This document shows, piece after piece, positions 35,114 through 46,369 of a stretch of DNA of 64,000 nucleotides. The DNA comes from Heterobilharzia americana. Lineage: Eukaryota > Platyhelminthes > Trematoda > Strigeidida > Schistosomatidae. The notes beneath the pieces are model-generated. The model had not been told where the DNA came from, searched no databases, and saw only the letters and a program-made list of their open reading frames with translations. The first letter of the stretch is position 1, and each line of letters opens with the position of its first letter. The DNA is taken from the NCBI GenBank assembly GCA_944470555.2, contig OX104127.1:126729113-126793112 (forward strand), read 5' to 3'. The translations under genes were made by a program, and so were the position numbers.

Positions 35114-36659
35114 AGTTTGATGATGAAACCCTTATTCTATCGCCTGTAATATGACAGCAGTCGCTGGATTCACTCACATCTTCGGCCTAACTTGTTTGGA
35201 GGAATCCTTTTTCAATAACGGACCCAAACAATCGCCACATGATACTAGACACTGTATGACACTCACACCAAGTTTTATCCTCCATCAACTCTGGAGTTTA
35301 AATCTAGTCTTGCACGTGCTCTGCAAACAGCAAAATTTTGTTGAACAGTTGCATGTTTTTGGACTCATTTATGCTCAGAAACTTACGTGCTGTGCACCCT
35401 TACTGCTTTTAAGACTTATTAGCTAAAATGCTGAGGCTTAATCACTGTTGCAAGATTACTGCTCGCACTGAGTGACGGTGGCTGAGCCACTTTTCATTTC
35501 TGCTACGTAGCTGTAGGGTTTTTACCAGTATTTGCTACCAGTAATATCCAAATACTTGCATTCTTCGAAGGACTATATAAAGTTTCGCGATTTACCCTTT
35601 TTAATTTTCCCAGTTTCACCGAGAACAAAAATATTCAGATACCGTCTATAATAATGGCTTAATTTCACACAGTTCGTCATTCAAAATGAGTTATTATGAT
35701 TTCCATCTCTTGGTTGGCAGGTATTAAACTTATTCATACCTGTAAAAATGGCGCATGCCTGTATGTTTAGGAATAAATATTGCCATTGTTATCGGCTGCT
35801 GTTGGACTCAGAAATGAAGAGCATCTGTGAACGTTATCAGGTGCTGTACACCCGAAGTGGATGACGCTAAAGAAGCTCAACATGTTGCTCGTGAGGCTTG
35901 CCAAAGTAACGGGGAGCGCCTAAAAAGCCGAGTTGTGAGGACATCCACTTCTATTACGGATAGCAGAGGTCCTTGAGAAAGGCCATGAATCTCATTGTCT
36001 TAGCAATCCATAAAACCTCATAAGCGCCTGGATAAGATGACAAATCTAGAACTAGGTTGTTTGAATTGGTGCCTGTGTCTTGCTGAATGGTAGCATATAC
36101 GTCGCAGATATTCTGGGCTACCGGGCATCTTTTGACGCCTGCAGTTTGTAAGCTTGCTGACAGACCATACAGTGAAAGACTACGATGGAGGCGGGAAACT
36201 TCGAGGCTGGTTTACTCATGGAAAGGCTGCTGGGGGCTAAAACCTGGGATGGTATGGTGAACATCCGCTGCCAAGCTACATTTCAGCAAGTTCCTAAACC
36301 GGTAGACTGGTGGCTTCACTCAGCCACACGGAGGATACTGAGACCCCAGCATGCATATTTGAAGCAAGGAACATGGAATGTCTCAATGCAGACGAACAGA
36401 GTTTGCCTGACAAACTAAGTGAGATATGAGGACAAGCTATGAGACAAACTTTTTCATTGTTGTAGATATATTTCTGTACCAGTAACACCTCGACTTTCAG
36501 TGAAGTCTGAACAACTTTCAGGTTTTTGCGGGCATCTTGTCCTTCGAGATTTCATGTTCCAAGTACGCTACGCTATTTCTGTCGTGAGAGTCAAAATCTC
36601 GTTTAATTGCCATGTTTTCCATACCCGGAGTCCATGGCTTTACTTCAGCTTCCAGAAAT
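35114..36659. other. Unrecognised DNA
   Basis: ORFs at 35151-35426 and 36185-36418 (plus) carry no clear domain. The latter ends with QGTWNVSMQTN, faintly like the start of a LINE endonuclease, which is too little to call. Confidence 0.35.
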
Positions 36660-36790
36660 ACGAAGTATACGAAAAGTGGAACTCAAACAATCTGTGTGTA
36701 CCGTATAGTGGTATCTTCCTGTCCTTTTCATAACCTGCAGATACTTCTGACATTATGATAAACTTTGGTGCCTTCGAAGATGAACACGAA
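36660..36790 (-). repeat. Repeat X, copy iii (partial)
   Basis: Reverse complement: TTTATCATAATGTCAGAAG, then GCAGGTTATGAAAAGGACAG, GAAGATACCACTATACGG and TACACACAGATTGT. This aligns without gaps to the corresponding stretch of the inverted-repeat arms (32030-32095 and the complement at 44036-44105) and to copies ii and vi. Confidence 0.7.
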
Positions 36791-39354
36791 TCCATGTGGG
36801 ATTTCACCACGGTACATGAATACAACCGTGAGAATTCAGCTTTCTAAATAAGCCCAATACAGCAGATTGACTTCTGCATGCTCTGAAAACATTTAAGCAG
36901 CTGAAGACTGTGCAGCGAGTCCTTCAAAGTTGACGAAAGTCATCAGTAATTTCAATTCACCTTGTTTGGATCGAATTCAAAAATCTTTTTTCTGTGCAGC
37001 ATCATTCTTCAGGGCCGTTTATGAGTTTCGCGCGTAGCTTATGCTCCAGGGTTGAACAGATGCGATGCTTTGGTTGTGGCCCTTCTGAGTTGTTGACATT
37101 TGGAAACTATCCGGTCCCCAAATACAGATGTATACACGTAACGCGGTTCCAGAGCAGTAGTACAACTGTCGACCTTTGGTAGATTTTAAGCTGATGACCT
37201 TAACGTGGATACGTTTGTAGTATTAAATGAAGTCTATCGTGTTACCTTTCGGGAGCGGTTTCAGTTCTCTCTGAACCCTCAGCGGATTATCACCATCATA
37301 TCCTGGCCAGTGATTAGTTCCCAATCTTGGGAAGCAAGGCAGTGGCAAACTTATTGTCAGCAGAGACCAGTCGATCAGCATATTGAACGACAGGCCGATA
37401 ACTTCTCTATTCAGACTGTTCAACGTAGGGAAGCTACAGACTCAGAACCGTATCTTGAATACATTGGATAAATTAACTTCTTACCACCTCAACGGTTGGC
37501 TTCGGGAAAAGATATTCATTCATCGTTGGTCCGCTAACCACAGCATATAGGTGGCTGATCGCCTAGTCAAGAAGCAGCTGGGTACCCTTTCAATTAGACA
37601 TGATCTTGAAGTCAGAGTAGCGCATGACCATGAATCCTATGCTGACGCTCACAAAGTTGGGCATTATGTGAACCTGGAAATTGGAACCATGTGACGAATC
37701 TTTTCGCGCAGTCTTTGCTTTGCTTCAGATATATTTAAGATCTAGTCTCCTCTCTCTCCCTTCAAAGCAAACCACTTAGAACCCGTTCATAGGCGCTGCA
37801 CTGAGTCAGTTTCAGTAATACTTTAAACCACGTGAGAAGTGCGTGATTGACCTCGCTCAGTATTCCCTGGATGGCGAGAGAATAATGGCTGACTGTGTGA
37901 ATTCTTCAGATTTTCCGTTTCATCATTTGAATAATCTAACGTCTAATAGTAACGTGCAAGGAAATCCTTTGCATCCGGAGGTTGAGTGCAACAAGACGGA
38001 CATTTGGAGTTACTGTCATCCCCTTAGAGTCGTCAAGACTTGCGGTGCTATTCTCTTTTTGGGCTCGTCGGACTTCATCATCAGATTCCTTCAAAAGCAA
38101 GCTCCTTGTTCGCTAAAGCTGACAACACGAGCTTACAAATTTGGCCATTACTGGCCCATCCTATCTAACTTAATCCTTATCGCTTTTCAGACATAGGAAC
38201 TGATGGCCCACTGCTTTAAGAGCGGAACCCGTTTTTGTTCCATCATGGACACTTTATCGAGAAAATCCACCTGTGCCTGACCTTCCAACAAACTCCACCA
38301 GCAGCTAAACAACCGGAGTGTTTGCCACAGCTCCAGCAAGTAGGCAGCTGGATATAAGGCAACGAAATGCTTGGAGTCGTCTTGCGAGGCCTAAAAGTAA
38401 ACGCGAATGAATGAAATGGTTTATACGACCGAAAAAAGCAGGAAATCCGTGTGACCTTCAGAAAGCTCGGTTACACTACTGCACCAGGCCTACTGGACGG
38501 TAATACTTCTCGAGGAATTGATGCGCTCAAATAAAATTGGATTGAAGTTTATGAGAAGGATGGTAGGCCGAAGGATTGCAAACCACTGACGTAGAATGTG
38601 AATAACGAGGTTAAAGTAGTGGTGCGGTCCACACTTACCATGTTTAAAGGTACAGATGCAAAATGCCTTGTAGTTTTCGGAATGCCCGAGCGGTGGCATA
38701 CCTCCATGCGTCTAAAGTTCATGACTCAAATTCCTTTGGAACAACCATCTAATTCCCTCATCTAGTATCCTCTTCAGGAGTGCGAAAGAAGGTCGTATGG
38801 CTGTGCAAATATGATAGAGAAAAGGCTTTCGTATAAAACACCTAGGAAATCATCAGGAACGCCATATTGTCCTGTGAAGAATGCTCGGGATAAGGGTGAG
38901 GACGTGCGTAGAGTGCACAACCGACAGAAGTAGTCCGGGATAAAAGTAGAAGACGGAGCTCAGATTAAAACCACCACGAGATAAAAAGAAAAATGACCTG
39001 ATCGTTTTAAGCTTTGAATGGTGAGGCTTCGGTAGCTGACACTCCCGAGTTCAGTGTCCGGGACTCGAAGGTCTGTACAAACAGCCCAGTGGTACGCTGC
39101 ACTGACTCCCATGCCCGAATTTTTCAGGGACGAGTTTGGCGGACGGTCATACGTTGGGGGGGCAGGTCAACCTTTTCGAAGACACTCTCCACAATCCGTA
39201 GCAGGTGGTCGGAGTGGAGCCTCAGGCCTAGTACGCGGTGCATCACCGCCAATCTACGGGGTTTCAACATGGATAGAACAGTTATCCTGCAACCTAGCAC
39301 TAGAGTAAGGATTGGCCCGATCAAGTAGATGAGCTGGACCAGTATTAAGAGCAA
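36791..39354. other. Unrecognised DNA
   Basis: Open stretches at 37205-37471 and 37843-38196 (plus) and 39014-39328 (plus) have no motif I recognise. The segment 39000-39330 is GC-richer than average. Confidence 0.35.
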
Positions 39355-39525
39355 AAAGCTCAGTGTTCGAAGTTTTGCGCGATAACCAGCTGGCGTTGTT
39401 GGTCCATTCGCATGGTTTGTTATTTAGTAACACAACCGCTCGTTCATTAGAGAGTTCTCCAGTATTTAGCTTCTTTAACTACAAAGGTACTACGTATGCG
39501 ATCTGGAGTGTCATTGACTGGCGTA
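39355..39525 (+). repeat. Repeat X, copy iv (3' part)
   Basis: CAGTGTTCGAAGTTTTGCG, GATAACCAGCTGGCGTTGTTG, GTCCATTCGCATGGTTTG and ATGCGATCTGGAGT match 46797-46950 in order and orientation, with moderate divergence. Confidence 0.7.
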
Positions 39526-40244
39526 TCGCCTAACTGGCTGCTGCATTTGAAATCAGGGAATCACTAGTTTCACTGGCTGTTGACCTGTGTGCAACCACGT
39601 AAGGAGAGAAAAAGTTGCTGTTAAAATACGAAAGTTCATTTGTCTTTCGGTAAGCTCCCATCCACACCTTAATTATGTGTCGGGTTGGCGTTCAAAGGAT
39701 TCAGACAGAGTAGCCTGAAGCAGTTCTGCAGGAATAAGTTTCCAGGTCTATGTAACTTTTCAGTAGTTGTGCCTGGTATATAACTTGTTACTTTTTGGAC
39801 CTAGGTTTTGCGAGTATCCTCTAAGATTAGTGTCAGCACTGAGGCTTAGAAAGTGACGGAGTGGGTGTCCAATGGGATTTGAAATGTTGTGAGCCCTTAT
39901 CAAGTCCCCCGACTTGACTGATGCCATCTGCTTTCACCTACCGCGGGGCCTTTTTTACATTTCCTCCCTAGCATGCCATTCCTATTCAGATGCTCATGAG
40001 AATAGGAGTCACGAAAGGCCTTTATTCATCACGGCAACCTACGACCTTCTAACTAACTCAACATACAGGTTGCAAATACCAAGCCATAAAAGCCTTCATC
40101 TCATCAAAGCAGAGGGCGCGAAAGTGAAAGAGACTTCCTATCACACTGCAGGGGCGAATCAAGCAGTAAAACAAAGCCGAAGAACCATATGCAGGAAACC
40201 AAAAACCATCATTCTTCTACTTTAGCTGCATTAAAGTACATATG
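39526..40244. other. Unrecognised DNA
   Basis: A 103-codon ORF (39914-40225 plus) shows no recognisable domain. Confidence 0.35.
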
Positions 40245-40255
40245 TGAGCGATGAC
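40245..40255. repeat. Target-site duplication of copy G (left)
   Basis: TGAGCGATGAC here, TGAGCAATGAC at 43608-43618: 10 of 11 identical. Confidence 0.8.
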
Positions 40256-43200
40256 AACCTCGCCTGGTTAACTAGTTCATTAGTTGCTGGCCGGTCATAA
40301 GCCCGGGTGAGGAGAAAACGTTGGATATAGGACTAGCAACCCTACACCGGAAAACAAATCCAGCCGTTAAAGAAACTTCTAAGCACAAACGAAATATAAA
40401 AAATAATAACAAAATTATTCCTCGCTGGAATCAGAGAGACGAAATGACGCCACTTGATTAAAGCCTTCGGGAAGCCAATTGACCGATGTGTCTTCTCTCA
40501 ACCGATGAAAGAGAAAGTAAACGTGGGGACATGGAATGTCCGCACCATGTTTGAACCCAGCAAGGCAGACCAGATTGCAAAGGAGATGAGAAGGTATCAC
40601 ATTGAAGTGCTTGGAATTGCGAAAGCAGATGGAATGGGAGTGGACTCTCCAAACTGTCAACTGGAGAATCAATAATCTACTCCACCATTGTCACCCAGAC
40701 GACAACCACGAGCACAGCACACTGAGTTTTGGAGTGGCTACCATGATGTCTCCAACACCATCGAAGGCTCTCATGCACTGGGAACCAATCTCCTCCAGGA
40801 TCCGGATCATGACAGCAAGCTTCAACTCAAAAGGAAGGAAGGAAGGTCACAATCATACAATGCTACTCCACGCACCTACAAATAATGCAGAGCAAGAGAA
40901 AAAGGAGGAATTCTACAGACAACTTCAATCAACACTGGACAAGACCCCTCCCTAGTTGGCGACATCAAAATTCTAATGGGCGACATGAATGCCAAACTGG
41001 GAGCAGACAACACAGGAAGAGAACTAACCATGGGTCGAGAAGCGCTCGGTGAGGTGATGAACGAGAATGGAGAATTGTTTGCAGAATTCTGCGCATTCAA
41101 CGATTTGGTGATTGGAGTCAGGCAGTGTGTTCAAGCACAAGGATATCCACAAGTCAGCGACATGGATTTCACCAGATGGACACACTAAAAATCAGATCGA
41201 TTTTATCTCAATCTCAAGAAAATGGAGATGCAGTCTACTTGACACAAGGTCAAGAAGAGGAGCAGATGTAGGTTCACACCACTCACTATCTAGTGCAAGG
41301 AACCTAACTTCCAAATCAAGTTAAAAGCCTTCAAGGAAGCTGGTGATAGACCTCAGTTCAAGTACAACACTCGGAAACTGAAGGATGAAACTACAAATGA
41401 GATCTTCACGTCAGTCAGCGATCAAGACAAAATGGGAGATATCGAGGAACATCCCTGAAGAAACCTGTGTGGAAGAACACTGGAAGTCTTTGAAAGAGAT
41501 GTGGGAAGAAACCTGCACAGCCGTATCAGGAAGGAAGAAGAAAGAAGACAAGGAATGGATCTCGACGGATACCTGGAAGCTGATCGAGCAGGGAGAGGAG
41601 GATGGTAAAGCAGAAGATAAACCAGTGCAAGGATGCTCAACGACAAGAGGAACTGAGCACAATGTATAAAACACTACACGGGACAAAGAAGTGAAGAAGA
41701 GTGCATGCGAAGAAAAAAACACTTCTACGAAACTCTGGCAAGTGAAGCAGAACAGGCTGCTGGTAAGAGAGACAGAGACCTGACAACATTGTATCAAATA
41801 ACCAGGTTGCTATCTGGGAAGAGATCAACGCAGACGAAACCAATAAAAGATGAAGAAGGAAATTTAATTACGAAAGAAGAGAAACAAAGGAAACAATGGG
41901 CCGACCACTTCAAGAAGCTCTTGAATCCACCACCACCTGCACTCCATCCAGAAATACCACCAACAGCCCAGCCGCTGAACAACTACAAGTGAACATAAAT
42001 CCTCCAACAAAAGTCGAAGTCCTGAACGAAGTTAGGCTACTCAAATGCGGGAAAGTAGCAGGACCAGATGGGATCCCACCAGAAGCACTGAAAACAGACA
42101 CAGAGACAACAGCGGACATGCTCACACCACACCATTATTGCAGAAGGTGTGGAAGGAAGAGAAGGTACCTGCCCATTGATCGGAAGAAGGGTTACCTTGT
42201 CAAACTCCCGAAGAAGGGAGACCTCAGTATTTGCAAGAACTGGAGCGGAATCACTCTCCTGTCCACCCAATGCAAGCAAAATATTAAGCCGCATCACATC
42301 CTGGAGAGGCTAAAGGATGCGCTAGATTCAAAACTACGACCGGAACAGGCAGGCTTCAGGAAGTACAAATCATGTGCCGACCAAATTGCAACGCTACACT
42401 ACGCATCATCATAGAACAGAGTATAGAATGGCAGTCAACTCTCTACCTTACCTCAACTTCATCGACTTTGAGAAGGCCTTTGACAGCGTCGACCGAGAGG
42501 TAATTTGGAAACTGCTTCAATACTACGGAGTACCGCAAACCTTTATCCGCCTCATTCAACAACTATATGAAGATGCCACATGCCAGCCAAGTAATTCACA
42601 ATGGAAAGCTCAGTGATGCTTTCGAAGTGAAGACAGGAGTGAAACAAGGTTGCCGCCTACTATCCCCCATGATATTCCTGATTGTGGTGGACTGGATCAT
42701 GCAGCAAACAGTGGGCAGCGAGAAGAGGGGGATACGCTGGCTGGACTGGGGAAAAGAACCTAGAAGATCTGGATTTCGTCGATGACTTGTGCCTGATGTC
42801 ACATAAACTTGAAGATCTACAGGCGAAAACTAACAAGTTGATAGAAGAGGCAGGGCAGCGAAGACGGGACTTCAAGTGAATATAGAGAAGACAGAAGTGA
42901 TGAAGATACCGTACCAGCAACTCCAACAACAACAACAAACTCCAATCACCGTCAACGGGGGAAACTTAAAGGAAGTAACCTCCTTCACCTATCTAGGCAG
43001 CACTGTTTCAACTACAGGTAGCGGCACAGACGAAGGTGTCAAAGTCAGAATCGGAAAAGCAAGACAGGCGTTCATTAGCCTGAAACCAATGTGGAGATCT
43101 TCTGCACTCAGCATGTGGAACAGGATGCGGATTTTCAACACCAACGTCAAGTCAGTGCTTCTGTATGGTTCAGGGACTTGACGCGTCACGAAAGGGATTT

Positions 43201-43607
43201 CCAATAAACTACAAACATTCATCAACAACTGCTTACGCTCGCTACTGAAGATCAGATGACCAGAATAATAAGAATAAGCAACAAGGAACTCTGGCCTGCC
43301 AACGAACCAACCAAGAACCTATCACCCAACAAATATGCAGAAGGAAGTAGAGATGGATTGGGCTTACATTGAGAAGGCCGACTGGGGACATCACGCGTCA
43401 GGCCCTCGAGTGGAACCCCCATGGGAAGCGACGAGTTGGGCGTCCCAGATGAGGGTGACATGGAGGAGGTCGTGCGAGGAGAAAATGAGAGGTTGTGGGC
43501 TGTCGTGGAGCCAGGTTCAAAAGATTTCAGAGGACAGAGTTCACTGGAGACGTGCTACTGAAGCCCTATGTTCCATTAGGAACCCAAGGGACTAATAATA
43601 ATAATAA
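40256..43607 (+). mobile_element. RTE-type non-LTR retrotransposon, copy G (full length, disabled)
   Basis: A 3.35-kb element from AACCTCGCCTGG to an (AAT)n tail, with an 11-bp target-site duplication. It is nearly identical to copies B and D, including shared frameshifts, so it shares a recent disabled ancestor with them. A few private changes exist, for example a rewritten segment near 42029-42045 and a private stop near 43182. Its position abuts the right arm of the inverted repeat at 43.7 kb. Confidence 0.95.
40454..43454 (+). pseudogene. RTE endonuclease-reverse transcriptase pseudogene of copy G
   Basis: Endonuclease NVGTWNVRTMF (about 40520), GDMNAKLGADN (40976 on), DFTRWTH; linker DRDLTTLYQITR; RT VAGPDGIPPEAL, EQAGFRKYKSC, FIDFEKAFDSVD (about 42460), GVKQGC, FVDD polymerase box (about 42775), [16 protein letters not shown] then a stop where B has ETW. 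The TACCT, CTGG and GGCAG tandem duplications seen in B and D are all here. The protein cannot be made intact. Confidence 0.92.
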
Positions 43608-43618
43608 TGAGCAATGAC
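43608..43618. repeat. Target-site duplication of copy G (right)
   Basis: TGAGCAATGAC, partner of 40245-40255. Confidence 0.8.
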
Positions 43619-43698
43619 TTGCGCCGTGGGAGTGCGGCAGCAGTTATACGCGGAGGGACTGAAGAACCTTGGGCTCCCTTTGAATAGTTCAACAGCTG

Positions 43699-44790
43699 AT
43701 TCTGATGTCTCACATCCGTACTGATATGGATGGCGACGCTACGAGTGAAAGATGTGTGGACCCATGTATTTACATGGATTATATTTCTATGCTAACACTT
43801 ACTGTTACCTGAAATCAATAAGGCGAGTTTTTGTTGGCCAACGATCTATAAACATGTGAACTGATGTTAAAACAAGCATTTATCTGACGAAACACGGAAC
43901 TATGCCTCCAGGTTAATCATCTAGGTCACATGTAACGCAAACGTCAAACACTGTATGATTTTGGCACCACTTTATCGTGAAAAAGGAATGGTGAGTGGGG
44001 ACAACCGAAACCCATAAACAATCTGTATGCAGTGTGAAGTGGTATTTTTCTGTTCTTTTTATGGCCTGCGGTCACTTTCGGTATCATGATAAACCCTGAT
44101 GTGATGCCCTCTGTATACTTCAGGGCTGCTCGACTACTAGAGATTTCTTTGCTATTATCAATTTGATGATACCTGTAAACTGGCTCTCCCACGTTACACT
44201 ATTAAGTTGAGGATAACATATTTATTTATGGCCATAAACCATAGAATACGTCCACATGAATGGGGGTCTTAATACAATTTCTGATAGCAGGTAAACTGAA
44301 AGGACTTCTGTGGCCCCCGAATTTGTATAAGCGAACGAAAAGACATGACCCGTAAGATCTATAAGCACGTTCCTCTACTTTCACCACTGACGTCAGATGT
44401 TATTGTTAACCTCACCATCGCACTGAGATGCGACGTTTTCGCTTCTTTGGGAAAGAAAATGAAAACCTGTGTAGGATCGAAAAAGTTAACCGGCCTTTTA
44501 AAACTGCGCAGTACGATTCCATGGCGCTTGCTTCACAGTTATTAGTAATGTATTAAAGGCTGTTGACGGCTTTGAAGAAATATAGTTGTGATGTCGATTA
44601 TTGAGACACTTGCTTAAAAACTAGAGAAGTTTATTACGTGGGATATAAGTAGATCATTTAGAAAAAGTGAAGTGAGCAACATCAGTGAGGTCGACATTAG
44701 GCGGAGAAGACGGTGTGAGCCATTCGACTTCAGGGTGTGCACCAAAGCCACGGTGTCAAGTGCACATGAAACTAATTTTTAACTTTGACA
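43699..44790 (-). repeat. Right arm of large inverted repeat (repeat X copy v, empty site of copy E)
   Basis: Reverse complement of 30351-32413 without the copy E insertion. The unoccupied target TCAATTTGAT is at 44158-44167. An open stretch at 44345-44545 plus is identical to 30596-30796 minus but has no recognisable domain. A second, diverged repeat X start (TTTGATGATGCCTGTAAACT) begins at about 44793, right at the arm end. Confidence 0.9.
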
Positions 44791-44879
44791 ATTTGATGAT
44801 GCCTGTAAACTGGCTGCCGCCACTTTATATTATTAATTTGAGAATAGAATAGAATCTTCTCAGTTGCTGTGGGTCATGT

Positions 44880-45215
44880 GGCGACTTGATAAACACTTGG
44901 GAACTACAGAGCGATCCAAATCACCCCACCAGTGAAACCCTATTGATCTGTGACGCGTTCTTTAGAGCAACTTAGGGAGAATCACCTGTGTAAGAGTGAA
45001 AACCTGCATGCAATCACAATTTTACTCTCCGCGAGTTCACTGCCTGCCAAAGTTGCGAATGCTGCATCTGTCAGCAGCCTTGAGAAGAGGTTGGGCAGCT
45101 ATATGGTGGCGAATGGATTGCCCTTATCCAACTTGGATACGCGCTACATCAATCCAACTCAAAAATTCCACGTCACTAGCACAAATAACCCCATAACGAT
45201 TCTTCCATGTTAACG
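44880..45215 (+). pseudogene. LINE reverse transcriptase C-terminal tail
   Basis: SASSLPAKVANAASVSSLEKRLGSYM (in two parts, about 45031-45108) fits the W-N-x-LP-x-x-VV-x-A-x-S-x-x-SFK-x-x-LD motif that ends many CR1/L2-type LINE proteins. The frame is open from 44950 to a stop at 45213, where such proteins end. The tryptophan-asparagine pair is replaced. No RT palm is found upstream, which is where the inverted repeat lies. A pyrimidine-rich stretch that could be the 3' UTR follows. Confidence 0.55.
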
Positions 45216-45239
45216 TTATCATTGCAAACTTTGCCCTAC

Positions 45240-45480
45240 TTCGTAATTTCCCCTTATATGTCTCAACCCTAGTTATTATTGCTATTTCGGCCCCCACCAC
45301 GCCCCTATAAAGTTACCTGCCCTATTCTCTTCTCTCCCTGTCTAGGTCCCATTCCTCATGGTTCTCTTTCCTATCTTCTGCTTCCCTTTCGCTCTGCCCC
45401 TATATACCCCGTTTTTCACCCTCCCTTCCCCCTTGTTTTCGCTTGACATTACCCCCCTCCCCACATCCTTTTCTAGAGCT
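45240..45480. other. Pyrimidine-rich strand-asymmetric tract
   Basis: The plus strand is strongly enriched in C and T (for example CTCTTCTCTCCCTGTC). It contains TATAAAG and TATATACCCC. Pyrimidine-rich 3' UTRs also occur in the RTE-c copies here, so a LINE 3' UTR is the simplest reading. Confidence 0.5.
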
Positions 45481-45969
45481 AGTCTGAACGGCCGTCTGGT
45501 GACGCGCTGTACGAGGAAACCATATTCGCTTCAGTCCCTGAAAAATCACGAAGCCCATTCGAATTTAATCAAATTCGCCAGGCTCTGTATTCGACTAACG
45601 TCGTGCTTCGTTACTGTTCAATCTAAAGGAAATGCTACAGCGCTGATCACCGAAAGGAGCTTTCAACCATATCGTAGCAGTGAACACATATCAGTCAATC
45701 AAACGGACACGAAAATCGTTCCTTACAACGACGTAACTGCCTTGTCGACTCGAGATCACTTTCTGCCGGTGATTCGTAGTCTTCTGGACCGTTCAACTGC
45801 TGTAGTTTTCGGCTGTTGTAGGAGGTCATTCACCGAGAAACATCTTCCACGGTCTATACAAACGTACTTGGACTGTTCGGTCAAAGTGCCTGATAAAGTG
45901 CAAGGGACCGGGCATCAAGTTTCTGATGACAAGCTAGCTCCCAGTCCTTTTATTCCCCATTTCCTTTAG
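45358..45969 (+). CDS. Unrecognised 203-codon ORF
   Basis: The longest uninterrupted frame in the window. The first 40 codons are just the translation of the pyrimidine tract (P/F/L/S-rich), so the start is doubtful. The later part (FARLCIRLTSCFVTVQ, then SVNQTDTKIVPYNDVTAL, DHFLPVIRSLLDRS, SVKVPDKVQG) looks more protein-like but I recognise no domain. It follows a LINE tail and precedes repeat X. It may be transposon-derived, or open by chance. Confidence 0.25.
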   Translation: MVLFPIFCFPFALPLYTPFFTLPSPLFSLDITPLPTSFSRASLNGRLVTRCTRKPYSLQSLKNHEAHSNLIKFARLCIRLTSCFVTVQSKGNATALITERSFQPYRSSEHISVNQTDTKIVPYNDVTALSTRDHFLPVIRSLLDRSTAVVFGCCRRSFTEKHLPRSIQTYLDCSVKVPDKVQGTGHQVSDDKLAPSPFIPHFL

Positions 45970-45974
45970 ATTAT

Positions 45975-46369
45975 TGATATATTTGGCACCATTCAACTAT
46001 GCTGGTACAGGAAACTTGTTCACCAGCTGTAACTCGTGCGACGAGGTCAAGAGGTGGACAGAAACTATCCTATGCGGAGATGATAGGGGCGATAATGCGC
46101 ACATCATCTGGGATCTCCGGATCGCTGTTACATCAGACGCAGCATTTACCAAAACCAGCAAACTCATGCAGTAGAAGTGATAGTAGCACGCCTCCAAACA
46201 GCCAGTTTGTGAAAAAAGATGGTGTCGACATGGATGTCGGTGAGCTAGTATACCGACGTGCACTATAGTTAACCCTAGCTCGCATGAAGCAAAGCATACG
46301 CTCGTCACAAACAGAAAACCATTTAATAAATAAATAAATAAATGTTTTATTCTCGTGTTATAAAAAAGG
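45975..46369. other. Unassigned DNA with a short AAAT repeat
   Basis: Mutually antisense ORFs without motifs. A short (AAAT)n tract lies at about 46326-46344. Confidence 0.4.

Noticed and set aside
36360..36418. LINE endonuclease start (GTWNV)
   Set aside because: Only five residues fit and nothing downstream continues the domain.
45999..46308. Several overlapping ORFs on both strands
   Set aside because: They contradict each other, lack motifs, and lie between repeats.
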